64,000 nucleotides of DNA from JBIYSM02 sp044759095 (GCF_044759095.2 NZ_JBIYSM020000002.1:1-64000), one strand, 5' to 3'. Numbered from the stretch's first letter, positions 50,373 to 59,196 are shown. A program made the numbers and translations. Notes: generated from the sequence alone by a model not told the origin.

Positions 50373-51629
50373 CTACTTGACGAGCACGTCGCTTTTTACG
50401 TTGTCGGGGAACTGTTCCAATGGACTAACCATCGCAAGCGCCAACTTGGAGCGGAACAACTGCTGTGCGACCGACAGGACGGATTCGTGGGTAACGCGAT
50501 CAATTTTGGCGATGATCTCATCCAGACTCAGATGGCGTCCCAGCAGCAGTTCATTTTTGCCGAGGCGGCTCATCCGGCTGTTGGTGCTCTCCAGGCTGAG
50601 CATCAGGCTGCCTTTCAGCTGTTCCTTGCCCTTTTTCAGCTCCTTGTCGGTGATGCCTCGCTCGGACAAGTCAAAGAGGACGTTGGTTACGATGTCGAAC
50701 ACCTGCCCGACGTGTTCCGGTGCCGTGCCGGTGTAGACACAAAACGTTCCCGCTTCCTTGTAGGACGAATGGTAGGAATACACGGAATACGCCAGCCCCC
50801 GCTCTTCGCGAATTTCCTGGAACAGGCGGGAACTCATGCTGCCTCCCAGGATGTTGTTCAGCAAAATGAGGGAGTACACGTCCTCGTGCCCAACGTGAAA
50901 GCCCGGCAGGGACATGCACACGTGAGCCTGTTCCGTCGTCTTGTGCTGCGCGATCGTATTGGCAACAAAGGCGGGCTTCGTCACCTCCAGAGTCTGCTCT
51001 TTGCGTTGAAACGCCGAGAAGCGGCGCTTAATCTCTTCAATCAAACCGTCATCGAAGTTGCCTGCGACGGTAATGACGGTATTGGACGGCAAATAACGAT
51101 CTTCGATGTACGCGATCAGGTCATCCCGCTTCAGACTGCGAAGCACGTCCTCCGTACCGAGAATGGAGTATCCCAGAGGATGATCTGCGTAGCACGCGCG
51201 GGCGATCAAATCATGAACGAGGTCGTCCGGCGTGTCTTCGTACATGCTGATCTCCTCAATTACGACGTTTTTCTCCTTCTCCAACTCTTCCTCGTCGAAG
51301 ACGGAGTGAAAAAACATGTCGGACAGCACGTCGAGCGCAATCGGAGCGTGTTGGTCAAGCACTCGTGCGTAGTAGCAGGTGTATTCCTTGGAAGTAAAAG
51401 CGTTGACGTTGCCGCCGATTTCGTCGAACGTCTCGGCAATCTCTTTCGCCGAACGGGTCGTTGTTCCCTTGAAGAACATGTGCTCCAAAAAGTGGGAAAT
51501 TCCGTTGTTGCGTTCGTTTTCATATTTCGAACCGGTCCCGACCCAGATGCCGAGTGCAACGGATCGAACGGAAGGGATCTTTTCCGTTACGATGCGCAGA
51601 CCGTTTTCGCACGTATGTCGTTGAATCAC
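50373..51629 (-). CDS. mlpA: M16 zinc protease MlpA (YmxG)
   Basis: A 418-residue M16 peptidase. HFLEHMFFKGT (about residues 46-56) carries HxxEH, and the third ligand glutamate lies in EKEKNVVIEEISMYED near residue 125. The second half has the M16 ILGGSMSSRLFQEIREERGLAYS motif. The homologue in Bacillus is a processing-peptidase-like zinc protease next to pnp. The start is a GTG with GGAGG upstream. Unlike ymfF/ymfH it forms no gene pair, so it probably acts as a homodimer. Confidence 0.93.
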   Translation of the reverse strand: MIQRHTCENGLRIVTEKIPSVRSVALGIWVGTGSKYENERNNGISHFLEHMFFKGTTTRSAKEIAETFDEIGGNVNAFTSKEYTCYYARVLDQHAPIALDVLSDMFFHSVFDEEELEKEKNVVIEEISMYEDTPDDLVHDLIARACYADHPLGYSILGTEDVLRSLKRDDLIAYIEDRYLPSNTVITVAGNFDDGLIEEIKRRFSAFQRKEQTLEVTKPAFVANTIAQHKTTEQAHVCMSLPGFHVGHEDVYSLILLNNILGGSMSSRLFQEIREERGLAYSVYSYHSSYKEAGTFCVYTGTAPEHVGQVFDIVTNVLFDLSERGITDKELKKGKEQLKGSLMLSLESTNSRMSRLGKNELLLGRHLSLDEIIAKIDRVTHESVLSVAQQLFRSKLALAMVSPLEQFPDNVKSDVLVK

Positions 51630-51688
51630 AGAAATCCTCCTCGGTTGTTCTTCTGTAAGAAAACCTCCCAGGCAAAAGCTATGATCAA

Positions 51689-51772
51689 CCCACTCGGCAA
51701 TACCTAGCGCTGTGCTGAGTGGGAACCCTTGCTCCGCCGGGCGGGGCCCCGAACCTTTGCTAAGGGGCTGAT
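51689..51772 (-). repeat. Dispersed GC-rich intergenic repeat, copy R5 (long form)
   Basis: CCCACTCGGC (51689-51698) pairs with GCTGAGTGGG (51714-51723). Compared with R2 both arms have changed (C to T on one side, G to A on the other), so pairing is kept. The module GAGTGGGAACCCTTGCT, shared with R3, then leads into the GCCGGGCGGGGCCCCGAAC block and a GGGGCTG end. It lies about 60 bp before the mlpA start. Confidence 0.85.
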
Positions 51773-51847
51773 TCTCTAGTAAACACGTCTAACTATAGCA
51801 AAATTCCCCTGTCTCCACAACAAGATTGATAGCCACCGATGGGCTGG

Positions 51848-52822
51848 TTACGGGAGTCGCCTGCTGGAAATGACCTCCGATACCGTCGTAGGCTTCAGTC
51901 CTTTTTGTTTCGCAAGCCGAATCAACTGACTCAATGCTTCTGCCGAGGGAGCGGTCGGGTGCATCAGTACGAGTACGCCGTTTCCCATTTTCGGTTCGAT
52001 GCGATGGATCAACGTCTGAACCGAGGGCTTCCTCCAGTCTACCGTATCGGCTGTCCATAGAATCGTCTTCATGCCGAATTCGCTTTGGGAGATGTTCACC
52101 ACCGCTTGATTAAAAGCGCCTGACGGAGGTGCGAACAAAGTTGGCTTGATCCCGAGAGTCTTCTCGATGACTTGTTGCGTACGTCCAATTTCCTGGCGGA
52201 TGCGGCTTTCTCCGAGCTTGCTCATGTCGGGATGAGAGTATGCGTGATTGCCGATTTCATGGCCGCGATCGGCAATTTTTTTGGCCAAATCGGGATACCG
52301 TTTCACCCACGATCCGTCGAGAAAAAAGGTTGTCTTCACCTGATAGCGGTCCATCGTGTCCAGGATCATGTCCAGATATTCGTTGCCCCATGCCACGTTG
52401 ATCATGAAGGAAATGGCAGGCTTCTGCGGGTTGCCCTGGCGGATGGGATACCGGCCCAGCGTCTCCACACTTACGGCCGGAGGGACTTCCCGGTATATGA
52501 GCAGCTCCGGTGAGGGGCTTTCTGCTTCTTGCAGTTTCCTAAGCGACGCTTCCACATCCACGATACGCCCGTTATAACCGGGGATCGCCGCTTTCCAGAC
52601 CGGATCGAGACGAGCATCGATCGGCGCCTGCTCCCGTCCTTGTTTCCACTCCTCGATTTGTCGTCGCAACGCTTCGTCATCATGAACGGGACGGTCTACT
52701 TTCTCTGTCTGGTATTTTACAACCTCAATGTAATGCTCAACCGGCTGGGAGTTTATCAGATAGACAAGAATCAGTGCACAGATGATAACCAACAAGTACC
52801 GGATCCCCGTTCGCTTTTTCAT
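51848..52822 (-). CDS. ylxY: YlxY-type polysaccharide deacetylase-like sporulation protein
   Basis: A 324-residue protein with an N-terminal membrane anchor (residues 6-24) and a C-terminal NodB-fold domain (about 125-320). The canonical TFDDG motif of active deacetylases is replaced by INVAWGNEY, so the catalytic and one metal-binding aspartate are missing; the GNHAYSH motif with two histidines is kept. YlxY proteins share this change and are probably not active deacetylases. The ATG at 52822 has AAGGG eight bases upstream. It lies between pnp and mlpA as in B. subtilis. Confidence 0.9.
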   Translation of the reverse strand: MKKRTGIRYLLVIICALILVYLINSQPVEHYIEVVKYQTEKVDRPVHDDEALRRQIEEWKQGREQAPIDARLDPVWKAAIPGYNGRIVDVEASLRKLQEAESPSPELLIYREVPPAVSVETLGRYPIRQGNPQKPAISFMINVAWGNEYLDMILDTMDRYQVKTTFFLDGSWVKRYPDLAKKIADRGHEIGNHAYSHPDMSKLGESRIRQEIGRTQQVIEKTLGIKPTLFAPPSGAFNQAVVNISQSEFGMKTILWTADTVDWRKPSVQTLIHRIEPKMGNGVLVLMHPTAPSAEALSQLIRLAKQKGLKPTTVSEVISSRRLP

Positions 52823-52908
52823 ACTGCCAACCCTTTCTTGCACGATCTCCCACTGCATGCGAAGGTGCTCTTTGTCCAATGTATGAACGAAGCAGAAAGG
52901 TTAGAAGG

Positions 52909-52936
52909 CAAAAAGAAAAAGCTTGCGTACGCGAAG
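52909..52936 (-). terminator. Probable terminator of pnp
   Basis: The palindrome CTTGCGTACGCGAAG (52922-52936, one mismatch, short loop) is followed on the minus strand by CTTTTTCTTTTT. Confidence 0.4.
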
Positions 52937-52971
52937 TATCCTTCGAGTAACGAAGCCTTTTGCTGCAATTC

Positions 52972-55113
52972 TTATTCAGTCTGTGCGGCAGCACCCTGGG
53001 CCGCGGCTGCCTGCTCTTTCAGAACCGCTTTGCGGGAGAGGTTAATCCGTCCTTGCTCATCGATTTCCGTTACCTTGACCATGATCTTGTCGCCGATCTT
53101 GACCACATCTTCCGTCTTGGCCACGCGCTCCTCTGCGAGCTGGGAGATGTGGCAGAGACCTTCCTTGCCGGCAAACAATTCAATGAAGGCACCGTATTTT
53201 TCGATGCGTTTCACCGTGCCGAGGTACGTTTGTCCCACAGCCACCTCGCGAACCAGATCCTCGATAATCTGCTTGGCGCGCATGTTCGCATCATGGTTAA
53301 CGGAAGCGATGTAGATGCGGCCGTCTTGTTCAATATCGATTTTGACACCGGTCTCTTCGATGATCTTGTTGATGACGCGTCCCTGCGGTCCAATGACGTC
53401 TCGGATTTTCTCCGGATTGATCGTCATGGTGGTAATCTTCGGCGCGTACGGCGACAGCTCCTTGCGTGGTGCGGAGATGGTTTCCATCATGTGCTTCAGA
53501 ATGGTCATGCGACCTTCTTTCGCCTGTGCCAACGCCTGCTCGAGAATTTCCCGGTTGATCCCGGCAATTTTGATATCCATCTGAATGGCAGTCACGCCCT
53601 TCTCGGTACCGGCCACTTTAAAGTCCATGTCACCGAGATGGTCTTCCATTCCCTGGATGTCCGTCAGGATGGAGAACGTCTTGCCGTCCGTATCCATGAT
53701 CAGGCCCATGGCAATCCCCGCTACCGGAGCAAGAATCGGCACGCCTGCGTCCATCAGGGCAAGCACGCTGGCGCAGATGGAAGCCTGAGAGGTAGAGCCG
53801 TTGGATTCAATCACCTCGGAAACCAGACGAATGGTGTACGGAAAATCGCTTTCCGACGGAATGATTGGTTCAATGGCACGTTCGCCCAACGCCCCGTGAC
53901 CGATTTCGCGTCGTCCCGGCGGGCGGAGCGGTCGAGCTTCCCCGACGCTGTACGGCGGGAAGTTATAGTGGTGCATGAACCGCTTGGATTCCTCCAGACC
54001 GAGACCGTCGAGAATCTGCACGTCGCCGAGAGCGCCAAGCGTACATACACTGAGCGCCTGTGTTTGTCCTCGCGTAAACAGGCCGGAACCGTGAGTACGC
54101 GGCAGAACGCCTACTTCGCTGGAGAGCGGTCGGATTTCGTTCAACGCTCGTCCGTCTGGGCGGATTTTCTCATGGGTGATCAGTCGGCGAACTTCTTCCT
54201 TGACAATGTTGTACAGCACTTCGTCGATCATCGATTCCTGCGCTGCATAGTTCTCGCCGAGCTGCTCCTGGAAGTATTCCTTCGCCTCTTTTTTCACAGC
54301 GTCGATGGCATCGGCGCGAGCCTGTTTCTCCTCAATACGGATTGCCTCGCGTAGCTTGGCGTCTGCGTAATCACGTACGGCCCGATCAATTTCGGGATCA
54401 ACTTCATGCAGCACCACTTCCATTTTCGGCTTGCCGATTTCGGCCACGATCGTATTTTGGAAGTCGACGAGCTGCTGGATGACTTGATGGCCGGTCATGA
54501 TCGCTTCCAGCATCACTTCTTCCGGCACCTGATTGGCCCCCGCCTCGACCATGTTGATGGCAGTACGGGTACCGGCTACAACCAGATGAATATCGCTCTT
54601 TTCGATCTGCTCAACAGTCGGATTGATGACAAACTGGCCGTCAATTCGACCGACGATGACTCCGGCAATCGGGCCGCCAAACGGAATTTCCGACACGCAC
54701 AGGGCTGCCGAGGTACCGATCATCGCTGCGATTTCCGGAGAGCAGTCCTGGTCAACGGACAGAACGGTGTTGACCACCTGTACATCGTTGCGAAAACCCT
54801 CCGGAAACAACGGCCGGATCGGGCGGTCAATCAGACGGCTGGCGAGAATCGCCTTTTCACTGGGACGACCTTCCCGTTTGATAAAACCGCCAGGGATTTT
54901 CCCAACGGCGTAGAGGCGTTCTTCGTAGTTTACCGTAAGCGGGAAAAAATCCAGCGGTTTGGGTTCTTTCGAAACTGTCACTGCGGACAGAATGGCTGTT
55001 TCTCCGTAACGAACCAAGACCGATCCTTGCGCCTGTTTTGCCATTTTGCCAAACTCGAGCGTCAATTTGCGGCCTGCCAGTTCGAACTCATATGTACGGA
55101 ATTGTTGCTCCAT
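52972..55113 (-). CDS. pnp: Polyribonucleotide nucleotidyltransferase (PNPase)
   Basis: A 713-residue phosphorolytic 3'-5' exoribonuclease. Two RNase-PH domains (about residues 10-230 and 310-550) flank a helical linker. A KH domain (IRDVIGPQGRVINKIIEETG, about 563-582) and an S1 domain (about 620-690) follow. A short Ala/Gln-rich tail ends the protein. GRREIGHGALGERAIEPIIP marks the active second core. GGAGG precedes the ATG, and the rpsO terminator lies just upstream, so it has its own promoter or depends on read-through. Confidence 0.97.
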   Translation of the reverse strand: MEQQFRTYEFELAGRKLTLEFGKMAKQAQGSVLVRYGETAILSAVTVSKEPKPLDFFPLTVNYEERLYAVGKIPGGFIKREGRPSEKAILASRLIDRPIRPLFPEGFRNDVQVVNTVLSVDQDCSPEIAAMIGTSAALCVSEIPFGGPIAGVIVGRIDGQFVINPTVEQIEKSDIHLVVAGTRTAINMVEAGANQVPEEVMLEAIMTGHQVIQQLVDFQNTIVAEIGKPKMEVVLHEVDPEIDRAVRDYADAKLREAIRIEEKQARADAIDAVKKEAKEYFQEQLGENYAAQESMIDEVLYNIVKEEVRRLITHEKIRPDGRALNEIRPLSSEVGVLPRTHGSGLFTRGQTQALSVCTLGALGDVQILDGLGLEESKRFMHHYNFPPYSVGEARPLRPPGRREIGHGALGERAIEPIIPSESDFPYTIRLVSEVIESNGSTSQASICASVLALMDAGVPILAPVAGIAMGLIMDTDGKTFSILTDIQGMEDHLGDMDFKVAGTEKGVTAIQMDIKIAGINREILEQALAQAKEGRMTILKHMMETISAPRKELSPYAPKITTMTINPEKIRDVIGPQGRVINKIIEETGVKIDIEQDGRIYIASVNHDANMRAKQIIEDLVREVAVGQTYLGTVKRIEKYGAFIELFAGKEGLCHISQLAEERVAKTEDVVKIGDKIMVKVTEIDEQGRINLSRKAVLKEQAAAAQGAAAQTE

Positions 55114-55220
55114 GTTACTAGCAGTCCTCCTTCAGGGCATATGTACGTACACATTCTTTTTCTACCTGTGTGTATTATTTCCTGCCATCGACAAAATTAA
55201 ATAGGCTGCATAAATAATGA

Positions 55221-55245
55221 AAAAAGCGGGAATGTCCCGCTTTTT
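55221..55245 (-). terminator. Intrinsic terminator of rpsO
   Basis: AAAAAGCGGGA (55221-55231) and TCCCGCTTTTT (55235-55245) form a perfect stem, with more T residues after it on the minus strand. Confidence 0.9.
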
Positions 55246-55259
55246 CACCAAGTTGCCGA

Positions 55260-55529
55260 TTAGCGACGCAGACCAAGACGGTCAACAAGCGCACGGTAGC
55301 GCTGAACGTCGGTCTCTTTCAGGTAGTTCAACAGGTTACGGCGTTGACCTACCATCTTCAACAGACCACGACGGCTGTGGTGGTCTTTCTTGTGAGTGCG
55401 CAGATGCGCGTTCAGGTTGTTGATGTTCTCAGTCAAGATAGCGATTTGTACCTCTGGAGAACCCGTATCGTTGTCATGCGTACGGTACTCTTGAATCAGT
55501 TGAGTTTTACGTTCTTGAGACAGTGCCAT
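55260..55529 (-). CDS. rpsO: 30S ribosomal protein S15
   Basis: An 89-residue S15, which binds the 16S rRNA central domain early in 30S assembly. The sequence MALSQERKTQLIQEYRTHDNDTGSPEVQIAILTENI and the C-terminal RYRALVDRLGLRR are standard. The second of two adjacent ATG codons (55529) is chosen; AGGAGGTG sits upstream. A 90-base leader after a strong promoter probably carries the autoregulatory structure known for this gene. Confidence 0.98.
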   Translation of the reverse strand: MALSQERKTQLIQEYRTHDNDTGSPEVQIAILTENINNLNAHLRTHKKDHHSRRGLLKMVGQRRNLLNYLKETDVQRYRALVDRLGLRR

Positions 55530-55618
55530 CATGACTCACCTCCTTTTCATAATCCCCATCAGCCGAGTCTGCCGTCGGTGAGTGTCGGTCAGCCAAGCTG
55601 CGGTTTTTCTAAACAACA
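55530..55618 (-). promoter_or_regulatory. rpsO 5' leader (probable S15 autoregulatory region)
   Basis: About 90 GC-rich bases separate the predicted transcription start from the rpsO start codon. They contain complementary segments near 55570-55612 (for example GCCGTCGG with CCGAC-type partners). In Geobacillus and E. coli, S15 represses its own mRNA through such leaders. The exact fold was not computed. Confidence 0.45.
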
Positions 55619-55624
55619 TCTCGA

Positions 55625-55653
55625 ATTATAGCACACGAGATGGGGAAAAGCAA
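55625..55653 (-). promoter_or_regulatory. rpsO promoter
   Basis: TTGCTT (55648-55653), 17 bases, then TGC-TATAAT (55625-55630): consensus -10 with the TGn extension, on the minus strand. Confidence 0.8.
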
Positions 55654-55669
55654 AGAATCTTCTTCGGAT

Positions 55670-56611
55670 CTAATAGGAGCCGGAGGCAAATTTTTTCCTT
55701 GCCGTTTCCACGTCTTTATGGATTTGAGCAATCAGTGCGTCAACGCCTGAGAATTTCTGTTCGTCCCGGATGAAAAAGAGAAACTCCACCTGTACCTCTT
55801 TGCCGTAAATCTCTTGCTGAAAGTCAAACACGTGGACCTCCAGCGACTTTTCCTTTTTCTCCAGTTCAAACGTCGGTTTGATCCCTACGTTCATGACTCC
55901 GAAATAGCTTTTTCCATCTACCTGAAAACGAACTCCGTATACGCCGTTTTTTCCGATCAAATACGGTTTTGTTATCTGCACGTTGGCGGTGGGAAAACCG
56001 ATCGTCCGTCCCCGTTTGTCACCGTGAACCACTATCCCTTTTATCTTGTACGGTCTGCCCAGCAGATGGCGCGTTTGTTCCACGTCTCCGTGATGCAGGT
56101 ATTCGCGAATAATGGTGCTGCTTACCTTTTCGCCCAAGCGGTTGACCGGACCGACGATATCCAGGCTGTATCGGCCCTTGCTCATTGCCTGAAGGGTTTG
56201 CGCCGTTCCCAGGCCGCGATAGCCAAAGGTAAAATCAAAGCCGACCACCACGTGCCTGCACTGCAGCGGCAGCAGACACTCCTCAATAAAATCTTCCGGA
56301 TAAACAGAGGAAAACGGAATGTCAAATCTCATCACGTAGACGAGATCCACCCCCAGTTTGTCCAGCTGCTCCAGCTTGTCTTCCAGCGGGGTGAGGTATC
56401 TCGTGTAACCGGTCTGTCCCAGCACCTCCCTGGGGTGCGGATCGAACGTCATGACCGCGCTTTTCCAGCCTTTTGCTTTGGCTGCATCAATCGCTTTTTG
56501 AATCACTCGGCGATGACCGATGTGTACGCCGTCGAAATACCCGATGGCTATGGAGCAGGGATATGGCTCCAGCTCATGCGGCAGGGGATAGGTCAAATGT
56601 ATCGTTCTCAC
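55670..56611 (-). CDS. ribF: Bifunctional riboflavin kinase/FAD synthetase
   Basis: A 313-residue enzyme that makes FMN and then FAD. The N-terminal FAD synthetase (nucleotidyltransferase) domain has AIGYFDGVHIGHRRVI (about residues 22-37). The C-terminal riboflavin kinase domain has GRTIGFPTANV (about 202-212) and YFGVMNVGIKPTF. It is called ribC in B. subtilis. It follows truB by nine bases and precedes the rpsO promoter, so it probably ends the nusA-infB-truB transcript. No FMN riboswitch is visible. Confidence 0.95.
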   Translation of the reverse strand: MRTIHLTYPLPHELEPYPCSIAIGYFDGVHIGHRRVIQKAIDAAKAKGWKSAVMTFDPHPREVLGQTGYTRYLTPLEDKLEQLDKLGVDLVYVMRFDIPFSSVYPEDFIEECLLPLQCRHVVVGFDFTFGYRGLGTAQTLQAMSKGRYSLDIVGPVNRLGEKVSSTIIREYLHHGDVEQTRHLLGRPYKIKGIVVHGDKRGRTIGFPTANVQITKPYLIGKNGVYGVRFQVDGKSYFGVMNVGIKPTFELEKKEKSLEVHVFDFQQEIYGKEVQVEFLFFIRDEQKFSGVDALIAQIHKDVETARKKFASGSY

Positions 56612-56620
56612 GTTCCCACC

Positions 56621-57541
56621 TCAAACGGAAAAAACTTTTTCAGCTTTGGCGTAGGGGCCTTTGGGGCCGTAACAGACGCGATGGATGCCAAGCAGCTGTC
56701 CTTCGGAAAAGAGGCAGATGAGACTGCCTTCTTCCAAACTGACGCCCGGCAGCGCGGTCTCCAATCCGTTCAACACTGCTTTTTTGCGCTCGGGGGCGAT
56801 CTCATACCGAGGCAAAAAGGAAAGGGCTCGCGGGATCGAAAGCAAAAAAGCGTTCGGGTCAGCGCCCTGCGCCAGTCTTTCCTCCAACTCTGCCAGCGGG
56901 ATGGCATCCGCCAATGTAAACGGTCCGCTCTTCACCCGTACCAACTGTGCCATATGGGCAGGATATCCCAAGGCGCGTCCCAGGTCAACACATAATGTGC
57001 GGACATAGGTGCCCTTGGAACACGTACAGGCAAACGAAATCCTCACAGTGTCGCCGGTCGCTTCAATGGCATGCAGGGTCAGATCGTAGATGGTGACGCG
57101 ACGCCCTTTTCGCTCTACCACGAGGCCTTCCCTGGCAAGATCGTACAGCCTCTTTCCGTTTACCTTGACGGCGGAGTACATGGGAGGAACCTGTTCCATT
57201 TCTCCAAGAAATTGCTGAAACACCGATCGGATACGTTCCTCGGTGATCGTCGAAGCGTCCACCGTTTTTGACTCTAGCACCTCGCCCGTAGCATCCTCCG
57301 TCGTCGTCGACACACCCAGCGTCATGACCACTTCGTAGGTCTTGGGCAAATCCTGTATGTACTCGACCAAACGGGTGGCATGCCCCAGACAGATGGGCAG
57401 CACGCCTGTTACCTCGGGATCAAGCGTACCTGTATGCCCGACTTTTTTCGTGCCAAAGAGACGACGGACCCGGGCCACACAATCGTGCGAGGTCATTCCT
57501 GCCGGTTTTTGCAGCACAAGTACGCCGTTGATATTACTCAT
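56621..57541 (-). CDS. truB: tRNA pseudouridine(55) synthase
   Basis: A 306-residue TruB that makes pseudouridine 55 in the T loop of tRNAs. The first domain starts GVLVLQKPAGMTSHDCV, and the catalytic aspartate is D41 in HTGTLDPEVTGVLP. KGTYVRTLCVDLG (about residue 180) and a C-terminal PUA-like part follow. It overlaps nrnA by eight bases. Confidence 0.97.
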   Translation of the reverse strand: MSNINGVLVLQKPAGMTSHDCVARVRRLFGTKKVGHTGTLDPEVTGVLPICLGHATRLVEYIQDLPKTYEVVMTLGVSTTTEDATGEVLESKTVDASTITEERIRSVFQQFLGEMEQVPPMYSAVKVNGKRLYDLAREGLVVERKGRRVTIYDLTLHAIEATGDTVRISFACTCSKGTYVRTLCVDLGRALGYPAHMAQLVRVKSGPFTLADAIPLAELEERLAQGADPNAFLLSIPRALSFLPRYEIAPERKKAVLNGLETALPGVSLEEGSLICLFSEGQLLGIHRVCYGPKGPYAKAEKVFSV

Positions 57542-58529
57542 CGGCAGACACTCCCAGCGCGTCGTTCAGCCTGGCAAACACCCGCTGTTCCACTTCAGCC
57601 AGTTCACCTTTGATTGTACACCCAGCTGCCTTGGCATGCCCGCCGCCGCCGAGGCTTTTGGCGATGCGGGAAACGTCCACGAAACTGCGCGCACGCAAAC
57701 TCACCTTGACGATGCCCGGCACCGTCTCTACAAAAGAAAGGCCCACTTCAACCCCTTCAATGTTGCGCGCGTAATTGACCAGTCCGCTGGCATCCTCCGA
57801 ACTCGCTCCCGTATCCGCCAGATCGTCATGGGTAACCCGCAGGGAAGCCACAAGATTGTTGTGAGTCAGTCGAAGCGACTGCAGGGAGCGGCGCAAAATC
57901 TGGACGTGTTCCAGAGTGATCTCCTCCAGGCAGCGCTCCGCGATCTCACCCGGTTTGACGCCGTAGCGAAGCATTTTGGCCGCAATCTCCATCACATTGG
58001 GCGAGGTGTTGGAGTAGCGGAATCCGCCCGTGTCGGTCAACAGCCCGGTGTATATGCACATGGCGAGCTCCTTCGTGAAGCCAAAACCGCCGGCTTCCAT
58101 CAGCTCAAACATGATTTCCGCGGTCGCAGCGGCATCCGTTCGAATTACGTTGATATGCCCGAAGCTGTCGTTGGTGGGATGGTGATCGATGTTCAGCAGG
58201 ATCGCATCGGGTGCGAACAGATGGCGCACGCCGCCCATCCGCAGGGAGTCGGCAGCGTCTACGGCGATCACCGCAGAGAAGCTCTCATCCAGCTGATCTG
58301 TCGCGAGATTCCGAATTTGCTCAAAGCGCGGGAGAAACCCAAACTTGGACGGTGTCTCTCCTTCGTTGACGATTACGTATGTTTTCCTAAGTTCTTCCAG
58401 CATTAGCGCCGCAGCCAATGCCGAGCTGGTTGTATCCCCGTCCGGATTGACGTGGGAAATGATCAGGAAGCGGTCGTGATCCCGCATGAAACGGGCGGCT
58501 TCCTCCAGTGAACGGCGGTAATCACTCAT
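57534..58529 (-). CDS. nrnA: DHH/DHHA1 phosphoesterase, bifunctional oligoribonuclease/PAP phosphatase NrnA
   Basis: A 331-residue DHH-family phosphoesterase. SHVNPDGDTTSSALA (about residues 25-39) holds the first metal site and NIDHHPTNDSFG the DHH motif near residue 108. The C-terminal DHHA1 domain has GGGGHAKAAGC. The family removes short oligoribonucleotides and pAp. The ATG at 58529 overlaps rbfA by eight bases, and the end overlaps truB by eight, so all three are coupled. B. subtilis keeps its nrnA elsewhere; several other Bacillota have it here. Confidence 0.92.
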   Translation of the reverse strand: MSDYRRSLEEAARFMRDHDRFLIISHVNPDGDTTSSALAAALMLEELRKTYVIVNEGETPSKFGFLPRFEQIRNLATDQLDESFSAVIAVDAADSLRMGGVRHLFAPDAILLNIDHHPTNDSFGHINVIRTDAAATAEIMFELMEAGGFGFTKELAMCIYTGLLTDTGGFRYSNTSPNVMEIAAKMLRYGVKPGEIAERCLEEITLEHVQILRRSLQSLRLTHNNLVASLRVTHDDLADTGASSEDASGLVNYARNIEGVEVGLSFVETVPGIVKVSLRARSFVDVSRIAKSLGGGGHAKAAGCTIKGELAEVEQRVFARLNDALGVSADE

Positions 58530-58890
58530 GTTTGCTTTCCCCTTCGGTGGAGATTTCGCGCAGGATGGTTTCAATCTTGTTGCCGTAGTCAATGGACTGA
58601 TCAAGTTTGAACACAAAGTCCGGCACGTGGCGCAGCTTCACCCGTTTGCCAATCTCCGAACGCAAAAAGCCTTTCGCTTTCTGCAGGCCAGAGAGCGATG
58701 CTTGCCGCTGTTCTTCACTGCCGAACACGCTGATAAACACTTTTGCCAATTGAAGATCACTGGTTACTTCCACCGCGGTCACAGTGACAAAGCCGATCCG
58801 CGGATCTTTCATCTCGCGCTGAAGGAGGATGCTCAGTTCTTTCTTGATTTCTTCCCCGACTCGGCTAATTCGTGTCTTGTTCATGCTCAT
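58522..58890 (-). CDS. rbfA: 30S ribosome-binding factor RbfA
   Basis: A 122-residue KH-type ribosome maturation factor acting on the 5' end of 16S rRNA. RISRVGEEIKKELSILLQREMKDPRIGFVTVTAVEVTSDLQLAKVFISV is typical. The ATG at 58890 has GGAGGTG six bases upstream; longer in-frame starts lie within that ribosome site. It follows ylxP by 24 bases. Confidence 0.96.
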   Translation of the reverse strand: MSMNKTRISRVGEEIKKELSILLQREMKDPRIGFVTVTAVEVTSDLQLAKVFISVFGSEEQRQASLSGLQKAKGFLRSEIGKRVKLRHVPDFVFKLDQSIDYGNKIETILREISTEGESKHE

Positions 58891-58914
58891 TGAATTCACC
58901 TCCACTCAACAGCC

Positions 58915-59196
58915 TTAGTCGTAGTATTCCGTATCGGCATGAATCAACTCCACGCCGGGATGGTTTTCCACCAGACGGATCGCAGACTGCAGAACATTTT
59001 CCAAAAAAGAAGCTTTATTAGCAACGGCAGCGATACCCAGAACGGTACGCTGCCACTGCTCATGGTAGGCCATCTCCGCTGCGGACACGTTGAACTTGTT
59101 CCGCAGCTTCTCAAGAATGCTTTTCACGATGGCCCGTTTCTCTTTTAAATTCTGGCAGGCGGGCAGAAACAGCTCGATGCGCGCCCCCGCCATCAT
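58915..59196 (-). CDS. ylxP: DUF503 family protein YlxP
   Basis: A 93-residue alpha-beta protein of the YlxP/DUF503 family (LPACQNLKEKRAIVKSILEKLRNKFNVSAAEM). It is conserved between infB and rbfA in Bacillota and has been linked to ribosome maturation, though its role is not settled. Its first ATG shares one base with the infB stop (TAATG), indicating coupled translation; a second ATG follows immediately. Confidence 0.9.
   Translation of the reverse strand: MMAGARIELFLPACQNLKEKRAIVKSILEKLRNKFNVSAAEMAYHEQWQRTVLGIAAVANKASFLENVLQSAIRLVENHPGVELIHADTEYYD

Noticed and set aside
52960..54354. A 464-codon plus-strand open frame opposite pnp
   Set aside because: A GC-driven antisense frame; the translation is low in recognisable domains and pnp is certain.
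45000..56700. Lysine or FMN riboswitch near the dap genes or ribF
   Set aside because: No conserved riboswitch core was recognised upstream of asd, dapG, dapA or ribF; intergenic gaps are too short for ribF.
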